Positions 21,474 to 32,675 of a stretch of 64,000 nt of DNA are shown here, piece by piece. The translations under genes were made by a program, and so were the position numbers. Every line of letters starts with the position of its first letter. Within the stretch, counting starts at the first letter, position 1. The stretch is from positions 51,160 to 115,159 of the forward strand of contig JASAND010016667.1 of assembly GCA_030248195.1 (NCBI GenBank). The letters are read 5' to 3'. This stretch comes from Trissonchulus latispiculum. Taxonomy: Eukaryota > Nematoda > Enoplea > Enoplida > Ironidae. The notes beneath the pieces were generated by a model. It searched no databases. It was not told the DNA's origin and saw nothing but the letters and a program-made list of their open reading frames with translations.

Positions 21474-23537
21474 AGAAAGCAAAGAAAAAGGGTAACCTAC
21501 ATTTATACAGCTGAAGAAAGCAAGTATACATTTAGGTGACAGACTGGAGCTATCATTTCATGACCGCCACCACATTTGATTACACCAATAAAAAGTGAAA
21601 ACCAAATTACCAACTTCCAAAAACTAAGAATCCCTACAATAAACTAAAAGAAAAAGAAATTCATAACCATAATATAATATATACGGCCATTTGATAAAGC
21701 AAGTATCTAAAGTGTAAACATAAACTTTTATTCGGGTTAAAGTGCACTCATTTGCTGACCACTCTGCCAGACTGATACTGGTAATCGGTGGGCTTCGTCA
21801 GTGGCGTACCGACTTACCAGTTACAGCTTTAGGCTTTTTGGAAAAATACCAGAAATTGTACAAAAAGTCGTTTCTGCCCTGTGGTCCCATTCACACGTGC
21901 TAGTTAGTTAACATGCAACATAAATATGCTGCTACATATTGCGGACACATTCGTGTTGAACTTTACGTCAAATTTATGCCTTTTAACAGATTTTCGAACT
22001 GCCAGCTTCAGTTGGTCTACCTCATACCCTTGACTGGTAGCCAATGCTATCAGTTTTACAGACTTACGTATAAAATTATCATATACATTACATATATTTC
22101 CATATCTATTAATTTCCCCCATTACCACATTATAGAGACAACTCTTACTAACATTGCTACAAGCATGTGGCAACATTAGGGTTTTAAATGGAAAGTTATC
22201 TCTTTTATCAAACACATCAGTAACAAATTTACCACTATTGTCAATAGATATATTAATGTCTAAAACATCTGCTTGACGAGGATCCGAGTTAACTTTATTA
22301 AGTGTAAGAGAGTTAGGATAAATATTTGGGTTTTGTTCATCAAAAACTTTTTTATCACCCACAGTTGTTATATCATCAATATATCTATAAGTATACCTTA
22401 GGTTTTCTACAATACCATAGTCTTCTGCTTTAAGTCGATCCATTATAAATCTATATTCATAATCAAATAACACTAAATTAGCAATAAAAGGTGCAGCATT
22501 AGTGCCCATAGGAATCCCTATTACCTGTTTGCATAGGAGATTCCCAACAGTGAAATACGAGTTACTTATTAGCCATTCTAACATTTCATACAAGTCGGTT
22601 TGATTAACCACGATTCCTTTTTTGGAATGATTACCCCAATTTGCAGATTTTTCATGTATTATTATCTTTCGCCCAGATTTACCAAATCCCAGTGCAATAA
22701 CATTTTTCATACATGATAGAATGTCTGCATGTTGTAGGTTAGTATACAGCTGTCCAAAATCGTAAGTATACACAGATTTACAGTTATTACGTTTATTTAG
22801 CTTATTTAAATCGTTAATTATATCTCTATTATTGTCAATTACCCAGAATGGTTTGCAAAATCTTCTGTATCTCGAAATAGCGTTGCAGTAAGATTTGATT
22901 GAGTTTTGAATAAGTTTTAATGCGTTACCCAGCCTAATTGAAACTGGCTTGGTACATGCAGTTTTTGCTGCTATAATAGTTCTGAATCCGATCGGATTTT
23001 TATGAAATTTAGGTATAATTTGCATGAAAGGCAACGTAAAATTTTGTGTTGCAGGAATACCATACCGTTCTGAATAAGAGATCTGATTTCTTATGACATT
23101 CACACATTCAGTATTAACAATTTGGTAAGTCTGATTAGTTCGGTTAAATCCAACTTCATCTAGTAACTTGCTAACATAAAATTTTTTGCAGATTACAGCA
23201 AAGTTATGAGATGCTTTATCAACAGTAGTAATAACGAATTTGTTGTGAATCTTCTTAATTATTTGCTGATCCAATCTAAAATAAGAGAGTTTAGTAGAAT
23301 TCTGCGCTTCGTAATTTAGCATGCTATTAAATCTGTTAGTAACAAGTATCTTCCATGCCTGAAATTCGTACGCCGGTACGTTAAACTTCAAGCAATTTTT
23401 GTTAATAAAATCTTCTAAACCTGCACAAAAAGATTTCCTTACATCTCCATAATTTAAATTTTTAGGAATTCTGAATTTAGCTCCGAATTTCATTAATTTT
23501 TTCAGTCCTTCGTCCTCAATAACATCTAAATTTCTTT
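21474..23537 (-). mobile_element. 5'-truncated Penelope-like retroelement inserted in satellite B
   Basis: Satellite B is broken after CACCAAG and resumes as CAAGGGCTTTC. CAAG (21470-21473 and 23538-23541) is therefore either a 4-bp duplication or microhomology. The insert holds an RT frame plus about 430 bp of 3' sequence (21474-21903). The minus-strand frame runs out of the element into satellite at its 5' side, so the element's own start is missing. Confidence 0.85.
21904..23537 (-). CDS. Penelope-like reverse transcriptase, 5'-truncated
   Basis: About 544 uninterrupted codons end at TAA 21904-21906. RT motif A is TYDFGQLYTNL, motif B IGIPMGTNAAPFIANLVLFD and motif C YRYIDDI with the catalytic Asp pair. 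The GIPMGTN...APF form of motif B is typical of Penelope-like RTs. No GIY-YIG endonuclease follows: the frame stops soon after the RT/thumb region (KLAVRKSVKRHKFD), and I see no such domain in the 3' flank. The product would copy element RNA into DNA. The frame can be read further upstream to 23661, but those residues come from satellite B. The lack of stops suggests a fairly recent insertion. A relative of the same family lies broken at 52983-53897. Confidence 0.85.
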
Positions 23538-24215
23538 CAAGGGCTTTCATTTGATACCAAAGTCGGAAATTTTTAAAAAAAATCGATTTTTGACCAGTCC
23601 GGACCCTGGTCAGGGCGCCACAGGCCGCTGGGGCCACTTTGGAGGGGTCCTCCAATGACAAAAAATGTTCGCCTCACCAAGGGCTTTCATTTGATACCAA
23701 AGTTGGAAATTTTTTAAAAAATCGATTTTTGACCAGTCCGGACCCTGGTCAGGGCGCCACAGGCCGCTGGGGCCACTTTGGAGGGGTCCTCCAATGACAA
23801 AAAATGTTCGCCTCACCAAGGGCTTTCATTTGATACCAAACATGGCCACTTTTGGAAAAATCGATTTTTGACCATTTTGGACCGGTCCGGACCCTGGTCA
23901 GGGCGCCACAGGCCGCTGGGACCACTTTGGAGGGGTCCTCCAATGACAAAAAATGTTCGCCCCACCAAGGGCTTTCATTTGATACCAAACATGGCCACTT
24001 TCGGAAAAATCGATTTTTGACCATTTTGGACCGGTCCGGACCCTGGTCAGGGCGCCATAGGCCGCTGGGGCCACTTTGGAGGGGTCCTCCAATGACAAAA
24101 AATGTTCGCCTCGCCAAGGGCTTTCATTTGATACCAAACTTGGCCTCTTTTAGAAAAATCGATTTTTGGCCATTTTGGGCATGGTCCACGGTCCGGACCC
24201 CTGGCCAGGGCGCCA
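23538..24215. repeat. satellite B (right part)
   Basis: Five more units occur, with TCCGGACCCTGGTCAGGGCG at about 23597, 23737, 23886, 24035 and a diverged one at 24194. Spacing grows from 140 to about 150-160 bp, mainly through an added TTTGACCATTTTGGACCGG segment in the last three. Confidence 0.92.
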
Positions 24216-25068
24216 CAGGGGTCCGGGCGAAACCTACTATAGCCTATGCTGTAGTGCCCCGGCACCCCACCCCAAATCCCAAATAAGAGAGACCTGCTCA
24301 CTGTAGATATTTCTGTAGAAGAGGTTAAAGTTGGAGTTGCGACACGGTAGGGCCCACCACCATCAGGGTGCCCCCCAGCCCCACGGATAGGTGATAGAGC
24401 AAAACTAATGGGCCATTTAGATTCACCATATAGGGGTTCCTTTTCGAATACGAAACCTCAGCCCAGCAGCTCTTATGTATAGGGCTGCCTACTCCGTAGG
24501 CCCAGACCCCCCCCCTTTTACACGTTAACTAGTGACCACTGGCCAGGGCGCCACAGACCACCAAACAGCACCATCTCGTTTCCCGGAGATCTTCACCTTG
24601 GGGCGATGCTAAAACCCCAATATGAGAACCTGGCTTTGAGCCTTGCTCTCTGTAGACTGGCTAATAAATTTTCGGACTTAGTTTTTTTCCGGGGGGGGTC
24701 AAAAATCGAAAAATCCCAAGACTACACAGACCTATGGGGGGGTCCTAGCGCGAAAAGAAAATTCGCCCTGAATTGCGGGGGAAACTATCCACAAAAATAG
24801 CAAAACTTTATAGAAATTTTTTGTCCTCCGCCCTCGAGGGGGGGTGTACAAAAAAAAATGGAGAGAACTGTGTAGCGGCCAAAGCACCTAATTTGCATAT
24901 CTCGAGATTGGCTCGACCGATTCGGCTGAAATTTTCACAGCATGTACCCCTGCCCATAGGCTCTTCACATGAGACACCCGAGTTTGAGCCCGATCGGTCC
25001 ACTCCTCCGTGAGTTATTAAAAAAACAGTATTCCAATAAGGCGCACAACGTGCAAATTTCCCTATTCT
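24216..25068. other. mixed low-copy sequence with G-runs
   Basis: No coding segment recognised. G-runs occur at 24691-24700, 24737-24743 and 24837-24845. The stretch around 24895-25040 reads like transcript-like sequence but carries no long frame with family features. Confidence 0.3.
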
Positions 25069-25094
25069 AGGTAGTGCGCTAACGCGCACTACCT
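25069..25094. repeat. perfect palindrome around GCGCTAACGCGC
   Basis: AGGTAGTGCGC is followed by TAAC and GCGCACTACCT. A similar hairpin, with core GCGCTATCGCGC and GTAG/CTAC arms, lies at 46597-46630. Confidence 0.75.
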
Positions 25095-25159
25095 GATAAA
25101 TCTAAAAGAGGAAAGGGAAATAATAAAAATGTGAAAGAAAAAATAGGGGGGGGATTACC

Positions 25160-25375
25160 CTTTACATAAGGGGGGTAAATGCTGGCTCATATTATACATT
25201 TTAAATCTTGTCTTTTCCCGAATTGAATGCTGTCCTTCTGGCTCATATTGTATTTTTCATGCGACTGCAAGGAGCATTTTTCCTACTTGTCCTATTTCAT
25301 TTTTGGGAATGAGGGAATGTGTAATGTGTTAATATGGTTTATTGACCATAACATTAACGCATACTGTTAAACTAA
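25160..25375. repeat. 5' block of a composite tandem-array element (copy A)
   Basis: Contains GGCTCATATTATACATTTT, TTTTAAATCTTGTC and CTGCAAGGAGCATTTTTCC. The same block occurs at 28363-28555, and inverted at 27817-28006. Confidence 0.65.
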
Positions 25376-25439
25376 ATGCTACCCCAGCAACTTGAACCAG
25401 GAACTGGTTCACGGTTGAACCAGTTGAACCAGACGAGAT

Positions 25440-26362
25440 ACGGCGTCGACAATATGCTCTTCGTGTTCAGCGACCCCGATTTACTATATAAGGGCAAGCT
25501 TTCAGGCAGTTTCAACTTGTCTATTTCAAGTTACAGAGCGTGCTGCGACTGCAGCGCCGCAGCGCAGCACGATAGCAGCACCGCACAGCGACGAGGATAC
25601 TCTCATCGTGTTCAGCGACCCCGATTTACTATATAAGGGCAAGCTTTCAGGCAGTTTCAACTTGTCCATTGCAAGTTACAGAGCGTGCTGTACGGAGCGC
25701 AGGACGATAGCAGCACCGCCCAGCTGCGAGGATACTCTCATCGTGTTCAGCGACCCCGATTTACTATATAAGGGCAAGCTTTCAGGCAGTTAAAACTTGT
25801 CCATTGCAAGTTACAGAGCGTGCTGTACGTAGCGCAGCACGATAGCAGCACCGTACAGCGACGAGGATACTCTCATCGTGTTCTGCGACCCCGATTTACT
25901 ATATAAGGGCAAGCTTTCAGGCAGTTTCCACTTATCTATTTCAAGTTACAGGGCGTGCTGCGCGGTGCTGCGGCTGCAGCGCCGCAGCGCAGCACGATAG
26001 CAGCACCGCACAGCGACGAGGATACTCTCATCGTGTTCAGCGACCCCGATTTACTTATAAGGGCAAGCTTTCAGGCAGTTTCCACTTATCTATTTCAAGT
26101 TACAGGGCGTGCTGCGGCTGCAGCGCCGCAGCGCAGCACGATAGCAGCACCGCACTGTGACGAGGATACTCTCATCGTGTTCAGCGACCCCGATTTACTA
26201 TATAAGGGCAAGCTTTCAGGCAGTTTCCACTTATCTATTTCAAGTTACAGGGCGTGCTGTACGGAGCGCAGCACGACAGCAGCACCTCACAGCTACGAGG
26301 ATACTCTCATCATGTTCAGCGACCCCGACTTACTATATAAGGGCAAGCTTTCAGGCAGTTTC
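25440..26362. repeat. satellite C (left part), about 142-bp unit
   Basis: Seven units carry CAGCGACCCCGATTTACTAT at about 25467, 25613, 25753, 25888, 26038, 26182 and 26319. Each continues AGGGCAAGCTTTCAGGCAGT, CAAGTTACAG and a CG/CTGCAG-rich segment. Short ORFs with repeated FSDPDLLYKGKL are translations of the satellite. The array is split by a retrotransposon tail and continues at 27022. Confidence 0.92.
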
Positions 26363-27021
26363 ATCATCATCATCTTCGGAGGTCGGATCAGGCAGGGCCT
26401 ATATACGGCGGGCCAGGAGCCCACTGTCACGGAGGAAGCATAAGACGGCTACCGGGGATTCCCGTAAGCAGGAAAGGTTCGGGTTTGGACCCAGATGGAG
26501 GGACCGTGGTCTGGTATGTCTGGGGCACCGTAGGATAAGGTGCTCCAGATCCTCATCCTCCCCCAACTGGCAATGGGGGCACGCTGGGCTAGGGTAGGCT
26601 GTCGGATCGAAGGCATGTTTGACAGTTTGAAGGAGCAAGCACTTTCCCGTACGCAGCTGACTAAGCAGGGATCTGTCCTTCCGGGTCAGACCTGCCTCGT
26701 TTGAGGCAGGAATAGGGCCAAGGTCTCCATAGATCTGCTTACCCCGAGGATGGGCTAAGCTTTTCCTCCATTTACAGTCAAAATGTCTTCTGATCACCGA
26801 TTTTGCAGTTTGAAAGTCAATTGGGGGCTGCTCCTGTGGAAGGGAGCACCCTTGCCCGGCAAGGGTGTCAGCGATTTCATTTCCCGGGACTTCAGAATGA
26901 CCCGGCACCCATTGGAAGATAAGGTGGAGTGAGGATAGGGCCTTCAGGTTCTCGTGCACGTCCCGCAGCAGCTGGCTGAAATTTGCCCGGAGGCCACTCT
27001 TGAGCAACCTTACAGCAGACT
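26363..27021 (-). mobile_element. 5'-truncated non-LTR retrotransposon
   Basis: The insert is bounded by a 16-bp duplication of satellite C, GCTTTCAGGCAGTTTC (26347-26362 and 27022-27037). Its 3' end on the minus strand is a short GAT/TGA repeat, usual for I/Jockey-group elements. The 5' end is cut within the RNase H domain. Confidence 0.92.
26399..27007 (-). CDS. non-LTR retrotransposon ORF2 C-terminus: RNase H and zinc knuckle
   Basis: About 200 codons are open to a TAG stop. FQWVPGHSEVPGNEIADTLA is the C-terminal part of RNase H, with the catalytic His and Asp. It is followed by LLSQLRTGKC and a CPHC...HLILRCP zinc knuckle, the usual end of ORF2p in I/Jockey-group elements. Endonuclease and RT domains are missing through 5' truncation. 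RNase H favours an I-, R1- or Loa-like clade, but the fragment is too short to decide. Confidence 0.88.
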   Translation of the reverse strand: MLKSGLRANFSQLLRDVHENLKALSSLHLIFQWVPGHSEVPGNEIADTLAGQGCSLPQEQPPIDFQTAKSVIRRHFDCKWRKSLAHPRGKQIYGDLGPIPASNEAGLTRKDRSLLSQLRTGKCLLLQTVKHAFDPTAYPSPACPHCQLGEDEDLEHLILRCPRHTRPRSLHLGPNPNLSCLRESPVAVLCFLRDSGLLARRI

Positions 27022-27240
27022 GCTTTCAGGCAGTTTCAACTTGTCTATTTCAAGTTACAGAGCGTGCTGCACGGTGCTGCACCTGCAGCGTCGCTGCGGC
27101 TGCCGCATCGCAGTGCAGCGCAATAGCGGCACCACACGGAGAAGCAAACATGCCTATCGTGTTCAGCGACCCCGATTTACTATATATGGCTGCCACAAAA
27201 AGGCCAAAAATAGCCGTTTTTAGCGACTTTTCCCAACTTT
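27022..27240. repeat. satellite C (right part)
   Basis: The array continues after the retroelement, including CAGCGACCCCGATTTACTAT at about 27166. It then grades into TATGGCTGCCACAAAAAGGCC. A further related block (GACCCCGATTTACTATATAT) lies at about 27323. Confidence 0.85.
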
Positions 27241-27639
27241 GACCCTGGGCGAGGAACCACAGGCGCCATGCAGCCCGAGGGTCACATCCGTCGGTTTCGG
27301 CGATATGCTCATCGTTTTCAGCGACCCCGATTTACTATATATGCGCACCACCAAATGGCCGAAAAACGCTATTTTAGACGACTTTTTGACAATTTTGATA
27401 AGTCCAAACGCTTCGCAACCCCATGTTTGACAGTCTGTAGAAACCGCTAGGAGCCGAATTGGGCCAAAATAATCAATAGTGAACAGGTTCATGGTTTCGC
27501 TAACAAGATAATAATAGGTAAAGGTTACCATCATAAGGCATGTGAAAAATCAGTGTGCTAGAAAATGTACCAAAAGCGTAAAGGAGAAACATTAGAGAAA
27601 AAAAACCCCACTTAGAAAGTAGGTCTGAAAAGTGAAAAT

Positions 27640-27825
27640 TTTCAAAGTTCATTTTTTCCGGGCAAGTTTGGTAACGTTTGAAAGCTCTTGGCCTGGAGAT
27701 TTCAAAAATGTAAATATTAGCTCTTAATTCCTTACCGTTAATTAGTTATGCCTAATTAAGCATTTTGAAAACACGCAATGTACCTTTTTGGCTCATATTA
27801 TGGGGCGCTCTCCGAGCTGCCCCAT
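27640..27825. repeat. 3' block and terminal hairpin of composite element (copy A)
   Basis: The block runs from TTTTTCCGGGCAAGTTTGGT through TTAATTAGTTATGCCTAATT to the hairpin ATGGGGCGCTC/GAGCTGCCCCAT at 27800-27825. The same block occurs at 30548-30725. Confidence 0.75.
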
Positions 27826-28555
27826 GACAAGTAGGAAAAATGCTCCTTGCAGTCGCATGAAAAAGTTAATATGAGCTAAGATGGTCAACATTTAAATGTG
27901 TCAAGGACAAGATTTAAAATGTTTAATATGCGCCAACATCTAAATAAGTAGAGGACAAGATGTAAACGGCTAATATGAGCCGCTACGTTTCTCTTGGGCT
28001 CATATTGATGCTCATTTAGCTTTTGCTTACTTTTAATCCAACACTGAAATGGCTTGCATGAATAACGACGCATAAACATTAACTTTGCAAAGCTGTACGT
28101 AAACGTTTTCTTCTCCACCGCTACATCCAAGTATATACACATTTAAGGCCACCATATAAGTCAACAAAACGAAACCGAAGTCCAATCTAATCAAGAAACG
28201 AAAATGTGGAACTTATGTTGTGAAATCTTGAGAAATCACATTTGCAGTTATCATCGCAATCACCACATTAATTCAATATATTCCCAAGCCAATCAAATCG
28301 TTTATAAACACTGATGCTTATATGCTAACCGTAAACTGTATCTATGTTTGCCATTTTAGTCGCGTCAATATGAGCCCAAGAGAAACGTAGCGGCTCATAC
28401 TAGCCGTTTACATCTTGTCCTCTACTTATTTAGATGTTGGCTCATATTAAACATTTTAAATCTTGTCCTTGACACATTTAAATGTTGACCATCATAGCTC
28501 ATATTAACATTTTCATGAGACTGCAAGGAGCATTTTTCCTACTTGTCCTCCGTCT
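27817..28555. repeat. inverted pair of composite-element 5' blocks
   Basis: 27817-28006 and 28363-28555 are inverted copies. The outer edges are GACAAGTAGGAAAAATGCTC and its complement, and the inner edges are CTCTTGGGCTCATATTGA and its complement. Between them lie about 355 bp of unique sequence with no recognisable gene. The right copy leads into satellite D. Confidence 0.85.
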
Positions 28556-28579
28556 AGTTTTTGGGAACGCTGCCATAAC

Positions 28580-29472
28580 TGTGGCAGCAGCAATCACAAA
28601 TCCCACCAGTGAATTCCCCATGCCCAATAAGCTTTGCATGCAAAATTTCAGCCTTTCAGCTATCTCCAGTAGCTTGAACCAGCAACTGGTTCAACTTTGA
28701 ACCAGTTGAACCAAATCTGGCCAGCCATGGGTTAGATCAGCGAAGTAACACCACCAGTGAATTCCCCATGCCTAATAACAGTTGTATGTAAGATTTCAGC
28801 CTTTCAGCTATCTCCAGTAGCTTGAACCAGGAACTGGTTCAACTTTGAACCAGTTGAACCAGATCTGGCCAGCCATGGGTCACATCAGCAAAGTAACAAC
28901 ACCAGTGAATTCCCCATGCCCAATAACCTTTGTATGCAAGATTTCAGCCTTTCAGCTATCTCCAGTAGCTTGAACCAGGAACTGGTTCAACTTTGAACCA
29001 GTTGAACCAGATCTGGCCAGCCATGGGTCAGATCAGCAAAGTAACACCACCAGTGAATTCCCCATGCCCAATAACCTTTGTATGCAAGATTTCAGATTTC
29101 TAGCTATCTCCAGTAGCTTGAACCAGGAACTGGTTCAACTTTGAACCAGTTGAACCATATCTGGCCAGCCATGGGTCAGATCAGCAAAGTAACACCACCA
29201 GTGAATTCCCCATGCCCAATAACCTTTGTATGCAAAATTTCAGCCTTCTAGCCATCTCCAGTTGCTTGAACCAGGACCTGGTTCAACCTTGAACCAGTTG
29301 AACCAGATCTGGCCAGCCATGGGTTGGATCACCAAAGTTACACCACCAGTGAATTCCCCATGCCCAGTAACCTTTGTATGCAAAATTTCAGCCTTCCAAC
29401 TATCTCCAGTAGCTTGAACCAGGAACTGGTTCAACTTTTAACCAGTTGAACCAGATCTGGCCAGGCATAGGT
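28580..29472. repeat. satellite D (left part), about 148-bp unit
   Basis: Units carry GAACTGGTTCAACTTTGAAC at about 28682, 28828, 28979, 29123, 29275 and 29421, together with ACCAGTGAATTCCCCATGCC and CTGGCCAGCCATGGGT. The GAACCAG/CTGGTTC words make an internal dyad in each unit. Confidence 0.93.
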
Positions 29473-29864
29473 CTGGCATTTTTTTAGTGGGGGGGGGGGT
29501 GTTGCCCCCCCCACTTTTCGCTTCTCCCCTCCACTTGTCGGAGCCCCCTCCCCACTTTCATCCCCCCCACTTTGCGGCAAGCCTCCCCCCACTTTTTTGG
29601 GGGTCGCCCAAGTGTCGAAAAATTAAGTTTTTGAGGTCAAATTTTCAAAAATTTTCTGAATTTTTAGCTACGTAATTTATGGACTTATAAGTTAATTTTA
29701 AGCTTAAAAATAGCGATTTTTTTTGTGTTTTTACCTAAAAAATGCTAATTTTTCGCGAAAAATTTTGGTATTTTATACCTTGGACTTTGGACTCGCCCCC
29801 CCCACCTTTCGGAAGCCCCCCCCACTTCCCCCCCCCCACTTTCAAAACCCTAAAAAAATGCCAG
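29473..29864. mobile_element. G/C-ended MITE with 5-bp target duplication, CTGGCATTTTTTTAG family
   Basis: CTGGCATTTTTTTAG and CTAAAAAAATGCCAG are perfect inverted ends, flanked by TAGGT on both sides (29468-29472 and 29865-29869). G-run and C-run blocks lie just inside each end around an AT-rich core. It interrupts satellite D. Partial relatives lie at 13145-13326 and about 39700-39865. Confidence 0.88.
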
Positions 29865-30160
29865 TAGGTCGGATCACCAAAGTAACATCACCAGTGAATT
29901 CCCCATGCCCAATAACCTTTGTATGCAAAATTTCAGCCTTCCAACTATCTCCAGTAGCTTGAACCAGGAACTGGTTCAACTTTGAACCAGTTGAACCAGA
30001 TCTGGCCAGCCATGGGTCGGATCACCAAAGTAACACCACCAGTGAATTCCCCATGCCCAATAACCTTTGTATGCAAAATTTCAGCCTTCCAACTATCTCC
30101 AGTAGCTTGAACCAGGAACTGGTTCAACTTTGAACCAGTTGAACCAGATGAACCAGGCGA
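29865..30160. repeat. satellite D (right part)
   Basis: Two more units follow the MITE. The array then passes through GGCGAGATACGG into GACCCCGATTTACTATATAT (about 30195), the same junction seen at 25430-25480 in copy A. Confidence 0.9.
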
Positions 30161-30547
30161 GATACGGTGTCGGCACTATGCTCATCGTGTTCAGCGACCC
30201 CGATTTACTATATATGGGTACCACCCCAAGGCCGAAAAACGCTGTTTTTGCCCGTTTTTAGACTATTTTCAAATTTTCGGACTTAGAAATTTTTCAGCTT
30301 GCAGGTGTCCAAAAACACTATTTTTCCCATTTTTGACAATCTATAAAAATCGAACCAGATTGAAATTCGGAAAAAACATAAACTTGCTAAGTACCATTGC
30401 CTAGATATTCAAAAAATAGTATAGAAAAATTTTTCCTATGGGCCGTTCGAAAAATCGAGTTAACACAAAATTGACAAAAATCATGCTGAATACAGAGAAA
30501 AAAACCCCCACTTTCAAACCCGTAAGAGAAAGTCGATTTTTTCAAAG

Positions 30548-30725
30548 TTCATTTTTTCCGGGCAAGTTTGGTATCATTCGAAAGCTCTCGGCCTGGAGAT
30601 TTCAAAAATGTAAATATTAGCTCTTAATTCCTTCCCGTTAATTAGTTATGCCTAATTAGCACTTTTCAAAATCCGCAAAGTGCCTTTATAGCTCATATTA
30701 TGGGGGGCTCTCCGAGCACCCCCAT
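30548..30725. repeat. 3' block and terminal hairpin of composite element (copy B)
   Basis: Near-identical to 27640-27825. It ends in the hairpin ATGGGGGGCTC/GAGCACCCCCAT at 30700-30725. Confidence 0.75.
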
Positions 30726-30854
30726 GATACTTCACACAAAATAAGCAACCTGCCGCCAGGAAGCAGGAACTCAATCTCCCAGATTTGATAACTACGCAGC
30801 GCATCGTTATTTTACGAACCTAAGTAGGTTTTAGTTAAAAACAAACAGACGCAC

Positions 30855-31002
30855 CTTTCTTAGAATTTTCCATTATATCGACACCAAACTGAACAATATC
30901 GCCAGAAAATATTTCCTTTGGTGCACTTTCCTCTGAACCCTTTGACAGACGCTGATTATTCACGAAAGTGCCATTACTACTCTTCGTGTCTTTCAAATAA
31001 AA
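30855..31002 (-). CDS. SLMAP: SLMAP homologue, FHA-domain exon 2
   Basis: An acceptor (ATTTTTAG, 31004-31003) opens onto [20 protein letters not shown], continues through [13 protein letters not shown] and ends before donor GTGCGT. This is the C-terminal half of the SLMAP FHA domain; SSNGTF.N holds the conserved Asn of FHA folds. The start is phase 0, matching the preceding exon, and the end is phase 1, matching my recollection of the exon border in vertebrate SLMAP. It was read directly because the exon (49 codons) is too short to stand out. SLMAP is a tail-anchored STRIPAK subunit whose FHA domain binds phosphorylated MST/Hippo kinases. Downstream coiled-coil and membrane-anchor exons were not found towards position 1. 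Confidence 0.92.
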
Positions 31003-32076
31003 CTAAAAATTCAATTACGCATGCTAAGGGTTAATAAAACCGCAGGATAACGATACAAAAACTATCCTTAAATTATGGGTGCTTCACTGTATCATACACT
31101 GTACGCACTAGCGTAGCCAGAAACAAATTTCGGGGGGAGAATGCAAAATTTTTCGGGGGGGGTCTGGGGGGCGGAGCCCCCCAGAAGCTGAGAAACTTTT
31201 CTATTTCGTGACCTTCGTGGAATTTTTACAGAGCATTCGTTGAAATTACAATAATATTTAAGGCGCAGTGCTTGTTCATGCACCCAAATGATGCAGAAGG
31301 TGGTCAAACTAGAACAAATAGGGTAATTGGTACTCATTTTTTAGTGCGAAACACGTATTATAATGGTACGTATAACACAAAGGCGTTTTACACAAGGAGA
31401 AAAAGAGGCGTTTTACACATGGCAGGAAAAAATTCATGGGGGGCAACCAGTGGCGCAGCCAGAACTTTGTAACGGGGCATGCGGACCAGGTATTTTGACA
31501 ATGGGTCTGCGTCCACCTAGATGTTTTGCCGCGCTTTTATATACTTGCTGCTGGAGGGGGGCATAAACGACCCCCCTCTCGAAAGTCGTCACACCTCAAA
31601 AAAGTGAATACCCTTTTGGTTTTTGTTCTGAAAAAGTCGCTCTGAACGCCAAATTTTCAAAAAATTTCGGCTTCTCCATCTCCGGAGATTTTTTTACTCA
31701 ACAGTAAGCTGCTTATTTTGCACTAAAAACTAACTTTAATACTTTAACTTGAATACTAAAACAATAGCGGAGCTAGTGTCAGTCGTATGCAAGCGAGGTA
31801 AAATTTAAAATTATTATTAAAACCTCAACTAATGGGTGGGGATTGCAGTTTAAGCCAAAAATACGTAGAATACGAAAATACGGCCAAAAATGTACGTTAT
31901 AGTTCACTCAGCATTTTTTAAAATGCACACATTTTTTCCAAAATGCACACTAGTTTTTTTTAAAACGCGAAAAACATGCACACATATCTGCGACCAAAAA
32001 AGCACCTGAATAGCGCTGTTCTGTAAGGTTCCATTCGGATTAAGTCCCAAGCTACAAGTGTCCAGAACATCGGAGG

Positions 32077-32505
32077 CTTATAGCAACTGATGAGTTGATT
32101 TTAATCCATTTAATCCGCCATTAAAGAAAGAGTGATTAAAAATTTTAATCCGCCAACTTTTAATCCGTTTCATCCGCGTAACTCCACGAGGATTAAAAAC
32201 TAGTTGAAAATGCAGGCGACGGATTAAACGGATTAAAATTAATCTTTAAAGAAACAGCGGTTAAGCAGGTTGGATTAAAATTAACTCGTTGATTTTTTAA
32301 TCCAAAGAGTGAATAAAGAAACAGGATCACATTACAATTTTAATCCTAGGTGCATTAAAGAAATTGGATTAAATTTAATCCGTTTAACTCGCTTTACTCA
32401 CTTGATTAAATTTTAATCCGTTTAATCCGAGGTGCTATTTCTTTAATGTGGATTAATTTTAATCTAATTCGTTTAATCTTTAAAGAAATAGGGACATTGC
32501 TATAA
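32077..32505. repeat. TTTAATCC/GGATTAAA word-rich palindromic element
   Basis: The words TTTAATCC and GGATTAAA recur more than a dozen times in both orientations. The edges CTTATAGCAA and TTGCTATAAG are inverted copies. No flanking duplication could be defined. Confidence 0.6.
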
Positions 32506-32675
32506 GGGGATCCTGGCGGAGATAAGGTAGGATTTTGAAAAGAGCGGTTTGACTTGACCAAGTTTTTTTGTTGTCATAAAACGAGATTTGTGTCAGCGCT
32601 GCATCAGGAAACCTTAACTACTTCTTAATAACTGCAGAGATGACTCAAAAAGCAGTAACCTATATATATAATTAT

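Noticed and set aside
23538..23661. N-terminal extension of the Penelope-like ORF
   Set aside because: This part is satellite B sequence read through by chance in the same frame; the element boundary is at about 23537.
25376..26597. Short ORFs with repeated FSDPDLLYKGKLSGS
   Set aside because: Tandem-repeat translation of satellite C; the frame changes between units and there is no start or splice context.
20000..30160. CRISPR-like array
   Set aside because: Repeats are 118-150 bp, contiguous and without unique spacers; the genome is eukaryotic. These are satellites.
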